A DNA stretch of 64,000 bases. Source: Longispora albida DSM 44784. GTDB taxonomy: Bacteria; Actinomycetota; Actinomycetes; Mycobacteriales; Micromonosporaceae. Location of the stretch: the NCBI RefSeq assembly GCF_000379825.1, contig NZ_KB903834.1:189-64188 (forward strand), read 5' to 3'. Below the pieces are notes generated by a model. That model was not told the origin of the DNA, searched no databases, and saw only the letters and a list, made by a program, of their open reading frames with translations. A program made the translations under genes and the position numbers. Shown here one piece after another: positions 62,895-64,000 of the stretch (the first letter of the stretch is position 1; each line of letters opens with the position of its first letter).

Positions 62895-62967
62895 CGCCCT
62901 ACGAGTTCGCGTGAGTGCGTGTGAGTCCTTGTGGTTCCCCGGTCCCTGGGAATCGCAAGCACCACGG

Positions 62968-64000
62968 TCAGGGTACGAGCCGCCGGATGCGCGTCGCGGC
63001 ATCGCCCACAGTGGACGGTACGGAGGCTCCGCCGATCACGGCAGCCTCCGCCTCGCCCAGGATCTCCCAGACCTCGGCCATCGCGGCGCTGGCCGGCATC
63101 AGGATCGCTCCAGCGCCCGCCGCGCCGAAGCCGGCCATCGCGCCGCCGGTCCCCAGCCTGGCCCGCGCGGACAGCAGAGCCGGCTGGCGGCGCTCGGCCT
63201 CGTACAGCGCGAGGGCGACGTCAGCCCTGGTCGCGTACCCGGCCAGGAACTCCGCGGCCAGCGTCCTGTTCCGCCCCTGCGCGGCGAGCAGGAAGCCCTG
63301 GACACCGAGGAAGGACACGCCGGGCTGGCCGCCCTGGTACCCGGGCAGCGCCGACACCGCGTACGGCGTGCCGGCCTTCTCGATCGCCGGCAGCGCCCAC
63401 GGGCCGGAGATCAGGTACGGGGCGTAGCCGGACGTGAACAGCGCCTGCGCCTGCCGGGTGAGCATCGAACGGCGCAGAACGCCCCGCCCGGCCTCGCCCA
63501 GCGCCCTGATCCGCTCGAAGCTGGCCAGCGAGGCCGCCGAGTCCAGGCCGACGTCCGTGAGGTCGGCCGTGCCGTCCGCGAGCCGCCCGAAGAGGTACCC
63601 GCCGCCGGCCGAGACGAGCGGCTGGAGGTGGTACGGGTTGCCGGACGGGCCGATCGGGATCGCGAGCACGTCCGTGGCCCGGCCGGCCAGTACGAGACGG
63701 CCGCCGGTCTCGATCAGGTCCTCAATGGAGGATGGGGCCTCGGGTGCGAGGGCGGTGTTGCGGATCAGTGCGAGGTTCTCCATCGCGTACGGCAGCCCGT
63801 ACAGTTCGCCGCCGTGCTGGAAGGCACGCAGGGCCAGCGGGTCGAAGAGTTTCGCGGCGTCCGGTACGCGGTCGATCGGCGCGATCAGCCCCTCCCCCGC
63901 GAGCTGCCCGACCCAGTCGTGCGCGCCGATCAGGATGTCCGGCGCGGTACCGGTCGCGCACGCCGCAAGGAACTCCGTCCGCAGATTCGCCCAGTGCGCC
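62968..64000 (-). CDS. Sugar-type (MalE-like) ABC solute-binding protein, 5' end outside the window
   Basis: The minus-strand frame is open to the last base. The visible 344 codons include the family segment GTAPDILIGAHDWVGQLAGE, then GELYGLPYAMENLALIRN, matching extracellular solute-binding family 1 proteins. An internal Met at 63783 is not the start. The signal peptide must lie beyond the window. The ligand is probably a sugar or oligosaccharide. Permease genes would be expected nearby on the same strand but are not in view. Confidence 0.88.
   Translation of the reverse strand, partial: AHWANLRTEFLAACATGTAPDILIGAHDWVGQLAGEGLIAPIDRVPDAAKLFDPLALRAFQHGGELYGLPYAMENLALIRNTALAPEAPSSIEDLIETGGRLVLAGRATDVLAIPIGPSGNPYHLQPLVSAGGGYLFGRLADGTADLTDVGLDSAASLASFERIRALGEAGRGVLRRSMLTRQAQALFTSGYAPYLISGPWALPAIEKAGTPYAVSALPGYQGGQPGVSFLGVQGFLLAAQGRNRTLAAEFLAGYATRADVALALYEAERRQPALLSARARLGTGGAMAGFGAAGAGAILMPASAAMAEVWEILGEAEAAVIGGASVPSTVGDAATRIRRLVP

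Overview
The window is high-GC DNA, with strong third-position G/C, GTG starts and dense genes, and is typical of a filamentous actinomycete. A Micromonosporaceae-like organism is my best guess (inference). The markers are gatCAB, ligA with mnmA and a cysteine desulfurase, etfBA, sigR/rsrA next to a WhiB gene, aroA-rsgA-hisN, the 24-residue actinobacterial ribosomal protein bL37, PASTA-type Ser/Thr kinases and a SARP/BTAD regulator. No rRNA, tRNA or CRISPR array was seen.

Layout. 1-531 is the right end of an IS5-family element. 0.5-4.6 kb holds a PQQ-type sugar dehydrogenase lipoprotein, a membrane metallophosphoesterase, and a VOC protein divergent from a WYL regulator. 4.7-22 kb is mostly leftward housekeeping: gatCAB, a SnoaL-type ECF sigma factor, a GGDEF/EAL protein, ligA, a MetE-like protein, mnmA, cysteine desulfurase, an ACT-GNAT protein and etfBA. 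A membrane-tethered PemK/MazF-like protein is embedded in it. 22-30.7 kb is a signalling block: a SigE-family sigma factor with a membrane beta-propeller partner, two overlapping PASTA kinases, a SARP regulator and two acetyltransferases. 30.7-34.5 kb is a complete ABC importer. 34.7-40 kb has a lipoprotein, a thiamine-diphosphate enzyme, an enoyl-CoA hydratase, a DUF2785-like protein and a SIS-domain protein. 40-42.3 kb is a TetR-controlled DHA2 exporter with two operators. 42.3-51.3 kb carries a biotinyl-carrier protein, bL37, rsrA, sigR, whiB, aroA, rsgA, an S41 peptidase, an ArsR-type regulator, an unrecognised 535-residue protein and hisN. 51.4-62.3 kb is rich in transport: a DMT-type permease, a DrrAB-like ABC exporter, a DHA2 exporter with a C-terminal winged-helix-like tail, a polysaccharide deacetylase, a MarR-DHA2 pair, a coiled-coil membrane protein, another MFS protein and a VOC protein. 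The window ends with two tandem small secreted proteins and a truncated sugar-type solute-binding protein.

The strongest non-coding signals are these. (i) Fifteen genes carry a TAnnnT hexamer 5-7 nt before the start codon and no Shine-Dalgarno, which predicts leaderless mRNAs and settles several starts. (ii) A perfect SigR-type promoter (GGAAT, 18 nt, GTT) lies upstream of sigR, placed to express an N-terminally extended isoform. (iii) A SigJ-like sigma gene has an ECF41-like self-promoter. (iv) A two-copy 20-bp-arm palindrome sits immediately after stop codons at 30.7 and 38.9 kb. (v) Three convergent gene pairs share a single CTAG for both stop codons.

I see no obvious large novel defence or biosynthetic cluster. 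The best candidates for undescribed biology are the 535-residue orphan, the tandem secreted peptides, the tethered PemK-like protein and the palindromic repeat family.
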